From the NCBI GenBank assembly GCA_963709425.1, contig CAVPWG010000004.1, forward strand, positions 558,001-622,000: DNA of 64,000 bases, in the 5' to 3' direction. Both the position numbers and the translations under genes were made by a program. Under the pieces are notes generated by a model. The model worked only from the letters and a program-made list of their open reading frames with translations. It did no database searches and was not told the DNA's origin. Positions 26,121-33,935 of this stretch are shown here, one piece after another (positions within the stretch are counted from its first letter, which is position 1; every line of letters begins with the position of its first letter). This DNA comes from JAICJC01 sp963709425. GTDB lineage: Bacteria; Actinomycetota; Thermoleophilia; Gaiellales; JAICJC01.

Positions 26121-26689
26121 ATGCCGAAGCAGCGGCTCTGCTCGAGCCGGCTCGGCCGCGGGACGGCGATTCGTCGCGGACCACCCACGGACCACGAGGG
26201 GACAGGAGAACCCCGTGGATGACGACACTCGCACAAGCTCGTCGACCTCTACACCCGCCGTGGCGACCAGCTCACCCCAAGCCCAAGCCGCCGACGCCGC
26301 CCGACCCGTGGCAGGTACCGCCGCGTCGCATGCCGAAGGGCTCGCCATATTGGGCCGCCTTCTCCCTGCGTCCCGCTGGCCGGCAGAGGCAGGCCGAGCC
26401 GTCATTCCCAAGCCTTGCCCGCGCCCCGGCGGTATGTCAATTCGCTGGTGGAGTAGCAGCCGTAGGGAGGGTGGCCGGTGCTACGGCATGGCACGGTGTT
26501 ATGGGAGGCCCGAGGTCCCGACGGCTCGGCCCTAGTGGCGATGGTAACACACCATGGCCGCCACCTGGTCGTCGGTGGCGCAGCGGCCCGTTCCAGGTCG
26601 CCTCCGCTGGACGCACGAGACCCGGGATGCGGGGTAGCCCGGCGATTGGCAGGCTCGTCGGAGTGGCTCCCCGACGACGACGACGCCCG
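26121..26689. other. Stretch without a convincing gene
   Basis: Open frames exist on the + strand but none has a coherent protein-like composition through its length. A short run readable as KLVDLYTRRGDQLTP follows a stop codon and may be a relic of a former gene. No hairpin terminator or repeat of the families described elsewhere was seen here. Confidence 0.45.
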
Positions 26690-27094
26690 TTAGGGGTTAG
26701 CGCAGTCGGCTAGTGCGGCGCGTTGGCGGGCGGTACGCGGGACGCCGTAGCTGAACTCGGTGCGCGACGTTCCGCCGTCGTCCGGGACGGTGACGTTCAC
26801 AACGACGCCGCTGGGAAGCGAGGCGCTGACTTGGTTCGACGGCGGCCGCGCCTGCCTGGTCGCGTCACCGAACAGCACTTTGATGTCGGGGTCTGAGTCG
26901 GGGCCGACTAACGGCTCGCGGCCGTCGTCGTGGTAAACGCTGGTGGAGTACCCCAACTTTTGAAGGCAGGCGACTACCGGCTTGACCCTGTTCGGCTGAG
27001 TCAGCTGCGAGTCTTGCGAGTCGTCCCGAACCGCTAGGGCGATGAGGCCGACCAGCGCGAGGGGTGAGAACACGAGGAGGAGCGGCCGAAGCAT
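26690..27094 (-). CDS. Membrane-anchored protein of unknown function, paralogue 1
   Basis: The 134-residue product has one N-terminal membrane helix (LLLVFSPLALVGLIALAV) and an extracytoplasmic domain. Its motifs ACLQKLGYSTSVYHDDGREP, QARPPSNQVSASLPSGVVV and VTVPDDGGTSRTEFSYGVP recur in the gene at 37197-37580. About 45 bases upstream of both starts are also similar, including CGCATCGGGGATTTCCC, so promoter and gene were duplicated together. No known family is recognised. Confidence 0.7.
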   Translation of the reverse strand: MLRPLLLVFSPLALVGLIALAVRDDSQDSQLTQPNRVKPVVACLQKLGYSTSVYHDDGREPLVGPDSDPDIKVLFGDATRQARPPSNQVSASLPSGVVVNVTVPDDGGTSRTEFSYGVPRTARQRAALADCANP

Positions 27095-27297
27095 GTGCGC
27101 AGTATCGAAGGCCGGGCCGCTCATTCGCATCGGGGATTTCCCCGCGATTTGGGCGCTGGCCCTGCGGCGGCGTCACAATCAACCGGAGCGCATCCAACCA
27201 GTGATCTCGCCGCCGTTCTATCAAACCGATCGCCGCCGACACCCGACCCGCAGGCTCTCAGTGTCAGCGTCGAGACCCCGCCTCTACGCTTAGTCGC

Positions 27298-27594
27298 ATG
27301 GACGATGTGCCGAGCCGCTGCTCGCTCTGCGGCCGCCCTCACCGTCCGCTACCGGGTCGCTGCTCCGCCGGCCATGAGACGGTCGCATGCTCCGAGACGG
27401 GCCGGTGGCTATGCCGCGAGAGCGCCACCAGCGAGTGGCAACGGTGCGAGCATTCGGCGATCGACGCGGTGATGGAGCAGCGCCGCACTCGCGCCGCCCC
27501 GGAGATAGACCTCGCCCTCGACGTGGCACCTAAACCCGATTCCTACGCGCCCGCAGCCGCCTTCCGCCAAGCCTCCGCAAGTTGGTCACGGTAG
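27298..27594 (+). CDS. Cysteine-rich zinc-finger-like repeat protein, copy 1 (intact)
   Basis: The 98-residue product has the family core SRCSLCGRPHRPLPGRCSAG, then CSETGRWLCR, EWQRCEH and AIDAVMEQRR. CxxC plus four further Cys and the Cys-Glu-His unit look like one or two zinc sites. One Cys present in copies B-D is Val here (TVAC). A TACGCT -10-like hexamer ends seven bases before the ATG and no ribosome site is seen, so translation may be leaderless. The last 50 residues are not shared with other copies and overlap a convergent membrane gene. Function unknown. Confidence 0.7.
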   Translation: MDDVPSRCSLCGRPHRPLPGRCSAGHETVACSETGRWLCRESATSEWQRCEHSAIDAVMEQRRTRAAPEIDLALDVAPKPDSYAPAAAFRQASASWSR

Positions 27595-27758
27595 AACAGC
27601 CACAGGATGCCGCCCACGCCGAGCAGCACGATCTCGTCGAATGGCCCAGGCACAGGAAGCAGCCCAAGTGAGCCACCCCAACGCAGCGGCCGCGGGATGC
27701 GCCCGTCACGAACGACGATCTTGACGGCCCGGATAGCTCGTCCGATGGACGTTCTCAC
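27543..27758 (-). CDS. Small membrane protein
   Basis: The 71-residue product has a basic N-terminal helix (IRAVKIVVRDGRIPRPLRW), a hydrophobic stretch (GSLGLLPVPGPFDEIVLLGVGGILWLFY) and a charged tail (DQLAEAWRKA). This looks like a conserved actinobacterial type with the LLPVPGP(F/V)DEI motif, although I cannot name a characterised family. The GTG start excludes an upstream Cys-rich extension. It overlaps the 3' end of the zinc-finger gene by 52 bases in antisense. Confidence 0.6.
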   Translation of the reverse strand: MRTSIGRAIRAVKIVVRDGRIPRPLRWGGSLGLLPVPGPFDEIVLLGVGGILWLFYRDQLAEAWRKAAAGA

Positions 27759-27908
27759 TACTCGGACTCTACGCCCACATGAGGCAAAGTCTCCGTGTGG
27801 TTCCACGCACCAGAAAATGCTTGCAAATGAGAATGTCGGTCGATTCCCGCCGGGAACCGATAGACCCTCGCAACCATGCGGAAACCCGCATTTCTCCACG
27901 GTCGTGCA

Positions 27909-27949
27909 CGCCGTGTACGCGGCAGAATGCTGTGCCGGTGTGGTCCCGG
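27909..27949. repeat. 41-bp dispersed repeat, copy 1
   Basis: This sequence with core GGCAGAATGCTGTGCCGGTG matches 34 of 41 bases at 29523-29563. Both lie on the + strand in noncoding DNA between cargo genes. Confidence 0.5.
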
Positions 27950-28024
27950 TGGGGGTGCCTGACGCGAGGGGTACGCCGACTGGGCGTCGAACGTCTCGGT
28001 GTGGGCGAGGATCGGACGACTCGG

Positions 28025-28395
28025 ATGCAGCGTCGGTTTCAGATTCCGGTGCTGGTCGCGGCTGGGCTCATCCTGCCGGTGGTGGTCGTCGAGCAGTCGA
28101 CGAAGGATGAGACCCTCAAGGCGGCGGTGATCTCTACCCCCACACGAATGGGGGCCGCGTCATCGGACTGCTGGTGATGATGGTGGGGATCGGGTTCATT
28201 GCTGTGCTGACCGCGGCGATCGCACAGCGGTTCGTCGCGGGTCCGCTGCACGCGGAGACCGCACAGCTTGAGCGGGCAATACACGCGGACCTCGCGGCCG
28301 ACGAGATAGAGCTGCGCGCCGAGCTACGAGCGATCCAGCAACAGATGCGAGCGCTCGAGGGTTCCGTCGAGCGGCTCATCCGGCGGCACGGATAG
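28025..28395 (+). pseudogene. Potassium-channel relic lacking its pore
   Basis: The 5' part encodes an ion-channel N terminus (MQRRFQIPVLVAAGLILPVVV). The 3' part, in another frame, encodes GGDLYPHTNGGRVIGLLV, then GIGFIAVLTAAIAQRFV and a coiled-coil tail (about 28270-28390). In two-helix or voltage-gated-type channels the filter TVGYGD immediately precedes LYP-type residues. Here the outer helices, pore helix and filter are gone and the frame is broken at about 28119. The product cannot conduct, although an ATG at 28174 could still express the last helix and coiled coil. Confidence 0.75.
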
Positions 28396-28494
28396 GTCAC
28401 GCGCCCGCCTGACCGCGAAACTCGCCCGGGTTCCAGCGTCAACCCACGACACCGAGGTTCAGAGTCGATGCCTCGCTCGGCTTACGCTTCTTGC

Positions 28495-28673
28495 GTGCAC
28501 GACGTCCACGCGCCGAGTCGCTGCTCGCTCTGCGGCCGCCTCCACCGCCCCCTACCCGTCGCTGCTCCGCCGACCATGAGACCGTCGCCTGCTCCGAAAC
28601 GGGGCGGTGGCTCTGCCGTGTGAACCCCACGAGCGAGTGGCAGCGGTGTGAGCATTGGGCGATCGACAGGTGA
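28495..28673 (+). pseudogene. Cysteine-rich repeat protein, copy 2 (frameshifted)
   Basis: The DNA follows the intact family members from GTG-start through the CSLCGR region to GAGCATTGGGCGATCGAC. It has lost one base near 28559 (CTACC-GGGT becomes CTACCCGT) and changed again near the 3' end, so the reading frame breaks after HRPLP. A TTACGCTT box precedes the start as in the intact copies. Confidence 0.75.
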
Positions 28674-28764
28674 TAGAGCAGCGGCGAGCACGAGTCGCTG
28701 GACACGACGCGGAGCGGGGTCGGGTAGGGGATGATTCTCGCAAAGCCCGCCCGGACTCCGGCGG

Positions 28765-29385
28765 TCAGGAGAGAGTGACCGCCCCGTGGATGCCTGTGAC
28801 TCGCCAGTGGCCGTGTTGGTGTTTGACGGTGTAGACAAGCCATTGGCCGTCTTTGCCGGCGGCCCAGCGGTTGTTGGCGACGCGCGCCGTGCCGCTGTTG
28901 ATCCACTTGACTGGGCCGAGCGTCACGAGCACTCCGCCTTCGATGACCTCGCCGGGCGATCTCGACGTGGGGCCTCCGATCACCTGAGCACGGCGGCTGG
29001 CGAACGCGAGCGGTCGTGCTCCATCGAGCTGCTGAATGATCTGCTCTTTCACGTCAGCGTCGAACGGGTGCGCCACCCGGCGGAAGCCGACACCCCCTTG
29101 GAGATGGGAGGCGTGCGGCACTGCGCCATCGATCACGAACACCCGCCGGTGGGGAGGCTGGGCGTTCCCATAGCCATGGTCGACCTCGACGAGCTGGTGC
29201 ACGACTGCGGCGTAGACCAAGCTGGTACGGGAGGCGGCGCCCGTTGCTGCCGGGTGCCTGTCCGGTGTCACTCCCGACGCTTCCTCTGTCGGGTCCCCGG
29301 TCGGTGCGACGTCCGAGGAGCACGCCGTCGCGGCGAGCAACAGGAGTGCCAGCACGAAGTGTTTGATTGCCGACTGCTTCGGCAT
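28765..29385 (-). CDS. Secreted lipoprotein of unknown function
   Basis: The 206-residue product has a lipoprotein signal (FVLALLLLAATAC, acylated Cys at about 22) and a Thr/Pro/Ala-rich linker. Its mature domain opens SLVYAAVVHQLVEVDHGYG, with RVFVIDG in the middle and WLVYTVKHQHGHWRVTG at the end. The terminal strand pair resembles domains of small actinobacterial lipoproteins, but I cannot assign a function. It lies in the element between two copies of the cysteine-rich repeat. Confidence 0.7.
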   Translation of the reverse strand: MPKQSAIKHFVLALLLLAATACSSDVAPTGDPTEEASGVTPDRHPAATGAASRTSLVYAAVVHQLVEVDHGYGNAQPPHRRVFVIDGAVPHASHLQGGVGFRRVAHPFDADVKEQIIQQLDGARPLAFASRRAQVIGGPTSRSPGEVIEGGVLVTLGPVKWINSGTARVANNRWAAGKDGQWLVYTVKHQHGHWRVTGIHGAVTLS

Positions 29386-29522
29386 CGCCCCGTGAGACGC
29401 CGACCACGGCTTGAAAGTTCCCCGCCGCTTTGACGGCGATACATCGAGCCTAGGTGCCTGACCCCCTGCCGTATCAAGCCCTCGGAGCCATGCCGGTTTG
29501 GCTCAACCATGCGAGTCGCCAT

Positions 29523-29563
29523 CGCCGTACACGCTGCAGAATGCTACGGCCGTGTGGTCCCGG
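29523..29563. repeat. 41-bp dispersed repeat, copy 2
   Basis: This copy reads TGCAGAATGCTACGGCCGTG in its core and matches 34 of 41 bases of 27909-29749's counterpart at 27909-27949. It lies between the lipoprotein and cation-transporter genes, in DNA where no gene was found. Confidence 0.5.
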
Positions 29564-29649
29564 CCGTTGTCGCCACTCGTCGCCAGGCTGCACGAGGCTG
29601 GCGCGGTCGCCGTTCGGTACCTGCTCGAAGGGGGATTAGCGGGGAACGA

Positions 29650-30267
29650 TCAACAGCAGTCGTCGCTGGTCTCGCCGCGCCATGCCTCGCGTCCCTCGCG
29701 TACAGCGACGGCGGCGATCGCGAGTCCGGCGAGCGGATCGGCCCACCACCACCCGAACGCCGCGTTCGCGCCGAGTCCGACCAGCAGCGCGATCGACAGG
29801 TACGCGCAAATCATGTTCTGCTGACCCTCGCTTTCGGTGGCACGGGATCCGAGTTGCCGGCCGACTCGGCGCTTGGCGCGGGCGAGCAGCGGCATCGTCG
29901 GAGCTGTGACGAGGGCGAGCCCGATGCCGACGTAGCTCGCCTGGGGGTGGGTTCCGGTGAACGACCGCACCGACTCGACCACGACGTATGCGGCCAGCGC
30001 GTAGAACGAGAAGGCAATGATCTGCTGCGCCCGGCGCTCGGCGGCGGGCGACGCGCCGCGGCCACCCGAGAACAGCCACAGGATGACGCCGCCGGCTGCG
30101 ACTTCGATCAGCGAGTCGATGCCGAACGCGACCAGCGCCACCGACGACGCGGCGATTCCGGCACCGACGGCGATCGCAAACTCGACCAGGTGCCAGGCGT
30201 TCCCGCCCCATGCCAGTAGGCGGGCTCGACGTTCGAGCTGTGGCCGAGTTGCTGCGATCGTCGCCAT
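29650..30267 (-). CDS. Cation diffusion facilitator family transporter
   Basis: The 205-residue protein has about five to six membrane helices and CDF-type metal residues: Asp51 and Glu55 in FGIDSLIEV and Asp in WWADPLAGL. It ends DDCC, a likely extra metal ligand set. It is shorter than classic CDF exporters because the cytoplasmic C-terminal domain is missing, as in several small actinobacterial relatives. It probably exports a divalent metal. The ArsR gene upstream on the same strand is a plausible regulator. Confidence 0.8.
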   Translation of the reverse strand: MATIAATRPQLERRARLLAWGGNAWHLVEFAIAVGAGIAASSVALVAFGIDSLIEVAAGGVILWLFSGGRGASPAAERRAQQIIAFSFYALAAYVVVESVRSFTGTHPQASYVGIGLALVTAPTMPLLARAKRRVGRQLGSRATESEGQQNMICAYLSIALLVGLGANAAFGWWWADPLAGLAIAAVAVREGREAWRGETSDDCC

Positions 30268-30398
30268 TGCCCACAGCGTACCGGCGTGATGCGGCTGTCA
30301 GTCGGCGAGGGGTTGCGGGGCCGATCGGCCGAAACCGCGCTTGGTGCTCGCGGTCAGGGTGTTCGGGTTTGGGCGGGGCAACCGAGATCGAACCGTTG

Positions 30399-30479
30399 GA
30401 CTACCGGGTCGCTGCTCCGCCTGCCGAGAGACGGTCGCCTGCTCCGAAGCAGGGCGGTGGCTGTCCGGCTGTGGATAGA
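30399..30479 (+). pseudogene. Cysteine-rich repeat, copy 3 (central fragment)
   Basis: Bases matching CTACCGGGTCGCTGCTCCGCC through GACGGTCGCCTGCTCCGAA and GGGCGGTGGCT correspond to the middle of the intact family genes. Both ends are missing and no frame is conserved. Confidence 0.65.
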
Positions 30480-30510
30480 CGATGCGATCGGCTCTAGTTG
30501 CGCCATCCGC

Positions 30511-31233
30511 TCATTTGGACGGCAGTTCGTTCTGGACGTTGTGGGCGGTGGCGTACTCGTCCACGAGCGAGTTGATCACGTCGCCTTCGGGGTAGGCGTA
30601 GTTGATCTTGGTGAACGCCTCCCACTTGTCGGGGAGTGCGTCCTCGGGGTAGATCGCCTCGACGGGACATTCGGGTTCGCATGCACCGCAGTCGATGCAC
30701 TCTTCGGGGTCGATGACAAGTATGCGGTCGTACTCGTGGATGCAGTCGACCGGGCAGACGTCGATGCAGGACTTGTCCTTCACGTCGATGCAGGGTTCGG
30801 CGATGATGTAGGTCACGGTCACCCACTTCCCTGTGAGGTCGTCTGAGATCGGTAGGGGGTTCGCTCCGCTGCGGGCTCGTCGGGGCTGTTGGGGCGACTC
30901 TGAGACGGTTCCGATGGCGTCTTCGAGCAGCGCCCGGATGTGGTTGTCTCGGAGGGCGTAGAACACGTGGCGACCGCGGCGGTGGGAGGAAACGACTCCG
31001 AGCCGGCGCAGCCCGCGCAAATGATGCGACACCGCAGACTGCTCCATCTCGACGCCCGCGACGATGTCGCCGACGGAGCACGGCGACGCAGCCAGTCGAG
31101 CGAGGATGCGCACCCGGCTCGGTGCCGCCAAGGCTTGCATGATCGCAGCGATGCGGTCGGCGGTGGCAGGGGAAAGGGCCTGTGTGGCGTCGGGCGGCTG
31201 CTCCAAGTCGAACCGCACCCGCAGATCATACAT
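30511..31233 (-). CDS. ArsR-type regulator fused in frame to a 7Fe-type ferredoxin
   Basis: This is one continuous 240-residue frame. Residues 22-110 form an ArsR winged helix (SVGDIVAGVEMEQSAVSHHL recognition region, then HVFYALRD). Residues 140-240 are a complete bacterial ferredoxin with AEPCIDVKDKSCIDVCPVDC and CIDCGACEPECP cluster ligands. A linker (RRARSGANPLPISDDLTGKW) joins them without a stop. A GTG at 30816 with AGGGAAGTGGG upstream could start ferredoxin separately (101 residues). A dyad operator overlaps the start. The fusion would let cluster state influence DNA binding (inference). Confidence 0.8.
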   Translation of the reverse strand: MYDLRVRFDLEQPPDATQALSPATADRIAAIMQALAAPSRVRILARLAASPCSVGDIVAGVEMEQSAVSHHLRGLRRLGVVSSHRRGRHVFYALRDNHIRALLEDAIGTVSESPQQPRRARSGANPLPISDDLTGKWVTVTYIIAEPCIDVKDKSCIDVCPVDCIHEYDRILVIDPEECIDCGACEPECPVEAIYPEDALPDKWEAFTKINYAYPEGDVINSLVDEYATAHNVQNELPSK

Positions 31234-31256
31234 GAGCGACTGTTCATATGATGATC
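31224..31256. promoter_or_regulatory. Dyad operator at the ArsR-ferredoxin start
   Basis: GATCATACATGA and TCATATGATGATC face each other across eight bases, with one bulged base. The dyad spans the ArsR start codon and lies between this gene and the divergent cysteine-rich repeat gene, as expected for an autoregulatory ArsR-family site. The assignment rests on symmetry and position only. Confidence 0.5.
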
Positions 31257-31283
31257 TAGTTCGGCACGAGACGCAGGCAACCA

Positions 31284-31496
31284 GTGATCGGCAACCCGAC
31301 CCGATGCTCACTCTGCGGCCGTGACCACTGCCCCCTACCCGGTCGCTGCTCCGCCGGCCTCGAAACCTGCCCCTGCTCCGAATCCGGCCGTTGGCTCTGC
31401 CGCGACAGCCCTGAGAGCGAGTGGCAGCGGTGCGAGCATTGGGCGATCGACGCCGTCATGGAACAACGTCGATCTCGCGCCGCCCGCGGCAGGTAG
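31284..31496 (+). CDS. Cysteine-rich zinc-finger-like repeat protein, copy 4 (intact)
   Basis: This 70-residue protein is the shortest intact member, nearly pure core: TRCSLCGRDHCPLPGRCSAG, then TCPCSESGRWLCR, SEWQRCEH, AIDAVMEQRR. It has nine Cys, including an extra one in HCPL. Its size shows that the C-terminal extensions of other members are dispensable. It is divergent from the ArsR-ferredoxin gene. Zinc binding is inferred from CxxC and Cys-Glu-His; function unknown. Confidence 0.72.
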   Translation: MIGNPTRCSLCGRDHCPLPGRCSAGLETCPCSESGRWLCRDSPESEWQRCEHWAIDAVMEQRRSRAARGR

Positions 31497-31647
31497 ACCG
31501 GGAGATCAGCGCGTCGAGGCTGCGCCAGTAGTAGAGTCGGATCTGCTCTCGCCGCGCCTCGCGTTCCCCCTAGGACGCCCCCCACGCGGCAGAGCATATG
31601 CGCAGCGCGGGTCGCCCTTCTGCTGAGAAGAGGCGACCCCCCACTTA

Positions 31648-31713
31648 CGGTGTGAGCATTGGGCGATCGACGCGGTGATGGAGCATCGTCGTGCTCGGGC
31701 CGCCAAGAGATAG
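31648..31713 (+). pseudogene. Cysteine-rich repeat, copy 5 (3' half)
   Basis: Bases from GGTGTGAGCATTGGGCGATC through GCGGTGATGGAGCATCGTCG encode the RCEHWAIDAVMEHRRARAA end of the family and a stop. The 5' half with CxxC is absent. The surrounding 31500-31880 has no other recognisable gene. Confidence 0.65.
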
Positions 31714-31881
31714 ACCGCCTCGCCCTCACACGCCGAGGCGGTCGCCACGCCCCCCGCGCCGAGGGCGGCGGGCCCTCGAAGCACAGATTGCGAGAGCTGC
31801 TCCAGAAGCGTAGGCTTGTGGCACCTATCACGAGAGGAGCGCAATTTGAACTCGCTCGGGAACCAGCGGGAGATCACGCCG

Positions 31882-32403
31882 ATGAGACGGCTGCGCTGCT
31901 ACATCCTGGCGCTCTTCGAGCCCCGAGAGGTAACACCCATAAAGAAGGTCGCCATCATCATCGCGGTGCTGCTGCTCGGCGCTATCACCATCGGCTGCGG
32001 GTCACAGATCGGCCAGTCCGCCGCCGCCATGGCCACGTCAGGCGCTCCGGCCAAGACCGATAAGCCGAAGAAGACGAAGCCCGCGGAGCCGCAGGCGACT
32101 GTCTCTCAGAAGAGCGCCATCGCTTCCGCCGAGGACTACTTGTCCCTCCAGGCGTTCTCCCGCGGTGGGCTGATCAAGCAGTTGTCGTCGGAGTACGGCG
32201 GGGGCTGCTCCAAGGCCGATGCTGTCTACGCGGTCAACCACATCGACGTGAACTGGAACGAGCAGGCCGCCAAGGCCGCGAAGGACTACCTGGCCAACCA
32301 GCCGTTCTCCCGGGCTGTGCTGATTCAGCATTTGGAGTCGAGGTACGGCGACGGCTACACCCACGCCCAGGCCGTCTACGGCGTCAACAAGGCCGGCCTG
32401 TAG
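31882..32403 (+). CDS. Ltp-family lipoprotein, superinfection-exclusion type
   Basis: The 173-residue product has a lipoprotein signal (AIIIAVLLLGAITIGC) and a Lys/Pro-rich spacer. Two tandem Ltp repeats follow, each SAxDYL..Q.FSR..LI..L.S.YG.G....A.YAVN: first at about 90-130, second at about 140-173. The repeat is that of host-cell-surface Ltp lipoproteins, whose phage-borne founder blocks DNA entry of competing phages. A similar exclusion role here is inference. The internal ATG is used; a TTG 22 codons upstream is in frame. Confidence 0.8.
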   Translation: MRRLRCYILALFEPREVTPIKKVAIIIAVLLLGAITIGCGSQIGQSAAAMATSGAPAKTDKPKKTKPAEPQATVSQKSAIASAEDYLSLQAFSRGGLIKQLSSEYGGGCSKADAVYAVNHIDVNWNEQAAKAAKDYLANQPFSRAVLIQHLESRYGDGYTHAQAVYGVNKAGL

Positions 32404-32445
32404 TCCCGACCGACCGCACTTCGCCCGACACCTACGCTTCGTCGC

Positions 32446-32754
32446 ATGGACGATGTCGATGTGCCGAGTCGCTGCTCGCTCTGCGGTCGGCCTCACGGTC
32501 CGCTACCGGGTCGCTGCTCCGCCGGCCTCGAAACCTGTCCCTGCTCCGAATCCGGCCGGTGGCGCTGCCGCGAACCCGGCGGCGAGTGGCAGAAGTGCGA
32601 ACACTGGGCGATCGACGCGGTGATGGAGCAGCGTCGTGCTCGCGTGGCCCGCCGATCGGACTGTGGCTGCCCGGTCGACGACTTCCGCGAGGAGCCGCCG
32701 ACCGGGCAGCGCACCTTCAAGATACGGGTGATCGAACCGCCTGCCAATGCGTAG
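32446..32754 (+). CDS. Cysteine-rich zinc-finger-like repeat protein, copy 6 (intact)
   Basis: The 102-residue member has the core SRCSLCGRPHGPLPGRCSAG, TCPCSESGRWRCR, EWQKCEH, AIDAVMEQRR. A unique tail adds CGCPVDDFREEP and ends FKIRVIEPPANA. A TACGCT box ends seven bases before the ATG, as in copy 1, which suggests a leaderless transcript. It follows the Ltp gene by 42 bases. Confidence 0.72.
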   Translation: MDDVDVPSRCSLCGRPHGPLPGRCSAGLETCPCSESGRWRCREPGGEWQKCEHWAIDAVMEQRRARVARRSDCGCPVDDFREEPPTGQRTFKIRVIEPPANA

Positions 32755-32778
32755 TACGAGGGGGTAGTTGGCGACGAC

Positions 32779-32803
32779 GCCCTCGCCCCGAAATCGCCAT
32801 CGC
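32779..32803. repeat. 25-bp repeat, copy 1
   Basis: The 25 bases around CTCGCCCCGAAATCGCCATC are identical to 35174-35198, and GAGACCGCGCCC-like bases follow both. A looser third copy is at about 35564-35590. All lie in noncoding DNA just after + strand genes. Confidence 0.65.
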
Positions 32804-32842
32804 TGAGACCGCGCCCCGCAACTGACGCGGGCCCTCGGACAG

Positions 32843-33382
32843 CTAGGTGAAGGGTTGGTGGGTATCGGAGTAGTCGGCCCAGTTGGCCTGGAGGAAGGCC
32901 AGAAGGGGTGCCCCGGCGACCGTCGCCCCGTCCGCAGCCATGTTGCTCCACTCAACTACCCACGAGAGGTCGCCTGGGAAGTCGGTGGCAGCCTCCAAGG
33001 GTTGCAGAGCGTCGAGTGGCAAGACTTCGTCCCAGTCTCCCAGGTGAATGAACTCATCCAGCCCGGCTGCTCGCGCGTATGCCTGGACGGCGTGGGCGAA
33101 TCGGTCGGCACGGCTGTAGTTCGAACCCCACTCGAAGCACTGCATGTCCGTTCGACCGTCCCGCTGCCAGGATGCCCGGAAGCTCCTTTCAGGATTCTCA
33201 CGCTCCACGTCGCCCGGGAAGTATTCGACTGGGACACCCCAGCGTTCGCAAACCGCTGTCAAGAGCCGCCTGGCGTTGGCGTCGTCCAGCTCGACCCGGG
33301 GTGTTGGACGGGGAAGCGGATTAGGAGGAACGGGCTCCCCGGCGGCCCAACGTCTAAGTCGTGCCAAGAACGGCCAGTCCAT
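32843..33382 (-). CDS. Hypothetical protein, partly duplicated elsewhere in the element
   Basis: The 179-residue product is Trp-rich with segments RLLTAVCERWGVPVEYFPG, FEWGSNYSRADRFAHAVQAY and LLAFLQANWADYSDTHQPF. No signal peptide or family is recognised. Its last third plus 3' flank is repeated in opposite orientation at 36859-36999. The ATG at MDWPFLARL is preferred to one 17 codons upstream. Confidence 0.62.
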   Translation of the reverse strand: MDWPFLARLRRWAAGEPVPPNPLPRPTPRVELDDANARRLLTAVCERWGVPVEYFPGDVERENPERSFRASWQRDGRTDMQCFEWGSNYSRADRFAHAVQAYARAAGLDEFIHLGDWDEVLPLDALQPLEAATDFPGDLSWVVEWSNMAADGATVAGAPLLAFLQANWADYSDTHQPFT

Positions 33383-33580
33383 CACCTGAGTGTCGGCCAC
33401 TGCATCCGCGCGGTCAAGGTTCGGTGGGCCCACGACCCTGGCCAGCGATGGGTGCTCGGTCTCTGCGTGGCGTCAACCTCGCGTCCCTGGCGATCATCGC
33501 GGCGTTCATCGCCCTCACGGCGTGGGCCGCTTAGAAGTTGCGGTGATCGTCCCGCCGTGTCCCCTGGCTAAGCTCGTCGA

Positions 33581-33823
33581 GTGAAGCCTCAGCCGAGCCG
33601 CTGCTCTCTCTGCGGCCACGAGCACCGCCCCCTACCAGGCAGGTGCTCCGCCGGCCTCGAAACCTGCCCCTGCTCCGAATCCGGCCGGTGGCTCTGCCGC
33701 GAACCCGGCGGCGAGTGGCAGCGGTGCGAGCATTGGGCGATCGATGTGGTGATGGAGCGGCGACGAGCTCGAGCCGCCCACACGCCACAAACGGGCGGCC
33801 CTCCACGTTCACGGGCGGTTTAG
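33581..33823 (+). CDS. Cysteine-rich zinc-finger-like repeat protein, copy 7 (intact)
   Basis: The 80-residue member has the core SRCSLCGHEHRPLPGRCSAG, TCPCSESGRWLCR, EWQRCEH, AIDVVMERRR and a short unique tail. GTG start; a TAAGCT hexamer ends six bases upstream, again consistent with leaderless expression. Central DNA is almost identical to copies 4 and 6, which points to recent duplication or gene conversion. Confidence 0.72.
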   Translation: MKPQPSRCSLCGHEHRPLPGRCSAGLETCPCSESGRWLCREPGGEWQRCEHWAIDVVMERRRARAAHTPQTGGPPRSRAV

Positions 33824-33935
33824 CCGCGGAGCCGCCTGGGCAAGCCAGACGCCTAACGGGAGAGCGACACCGGGCACCGCTCCATTCACCTGCGATGCGG
33901 TGCCCGGCTCCCCAATCCCTCCGCGAATCCGGTGC

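Noticed and set aside
26214..26535. GTG-started frame with an AGGAG-like site upstream, giving a Ser/Thr/Ala-rich protein.
   Set aside because: Composition drifts and ends in unrelated Arg/Cys-rich sequence. No domain is visible, and a neighbouring frame carries an equally plausible short relic.
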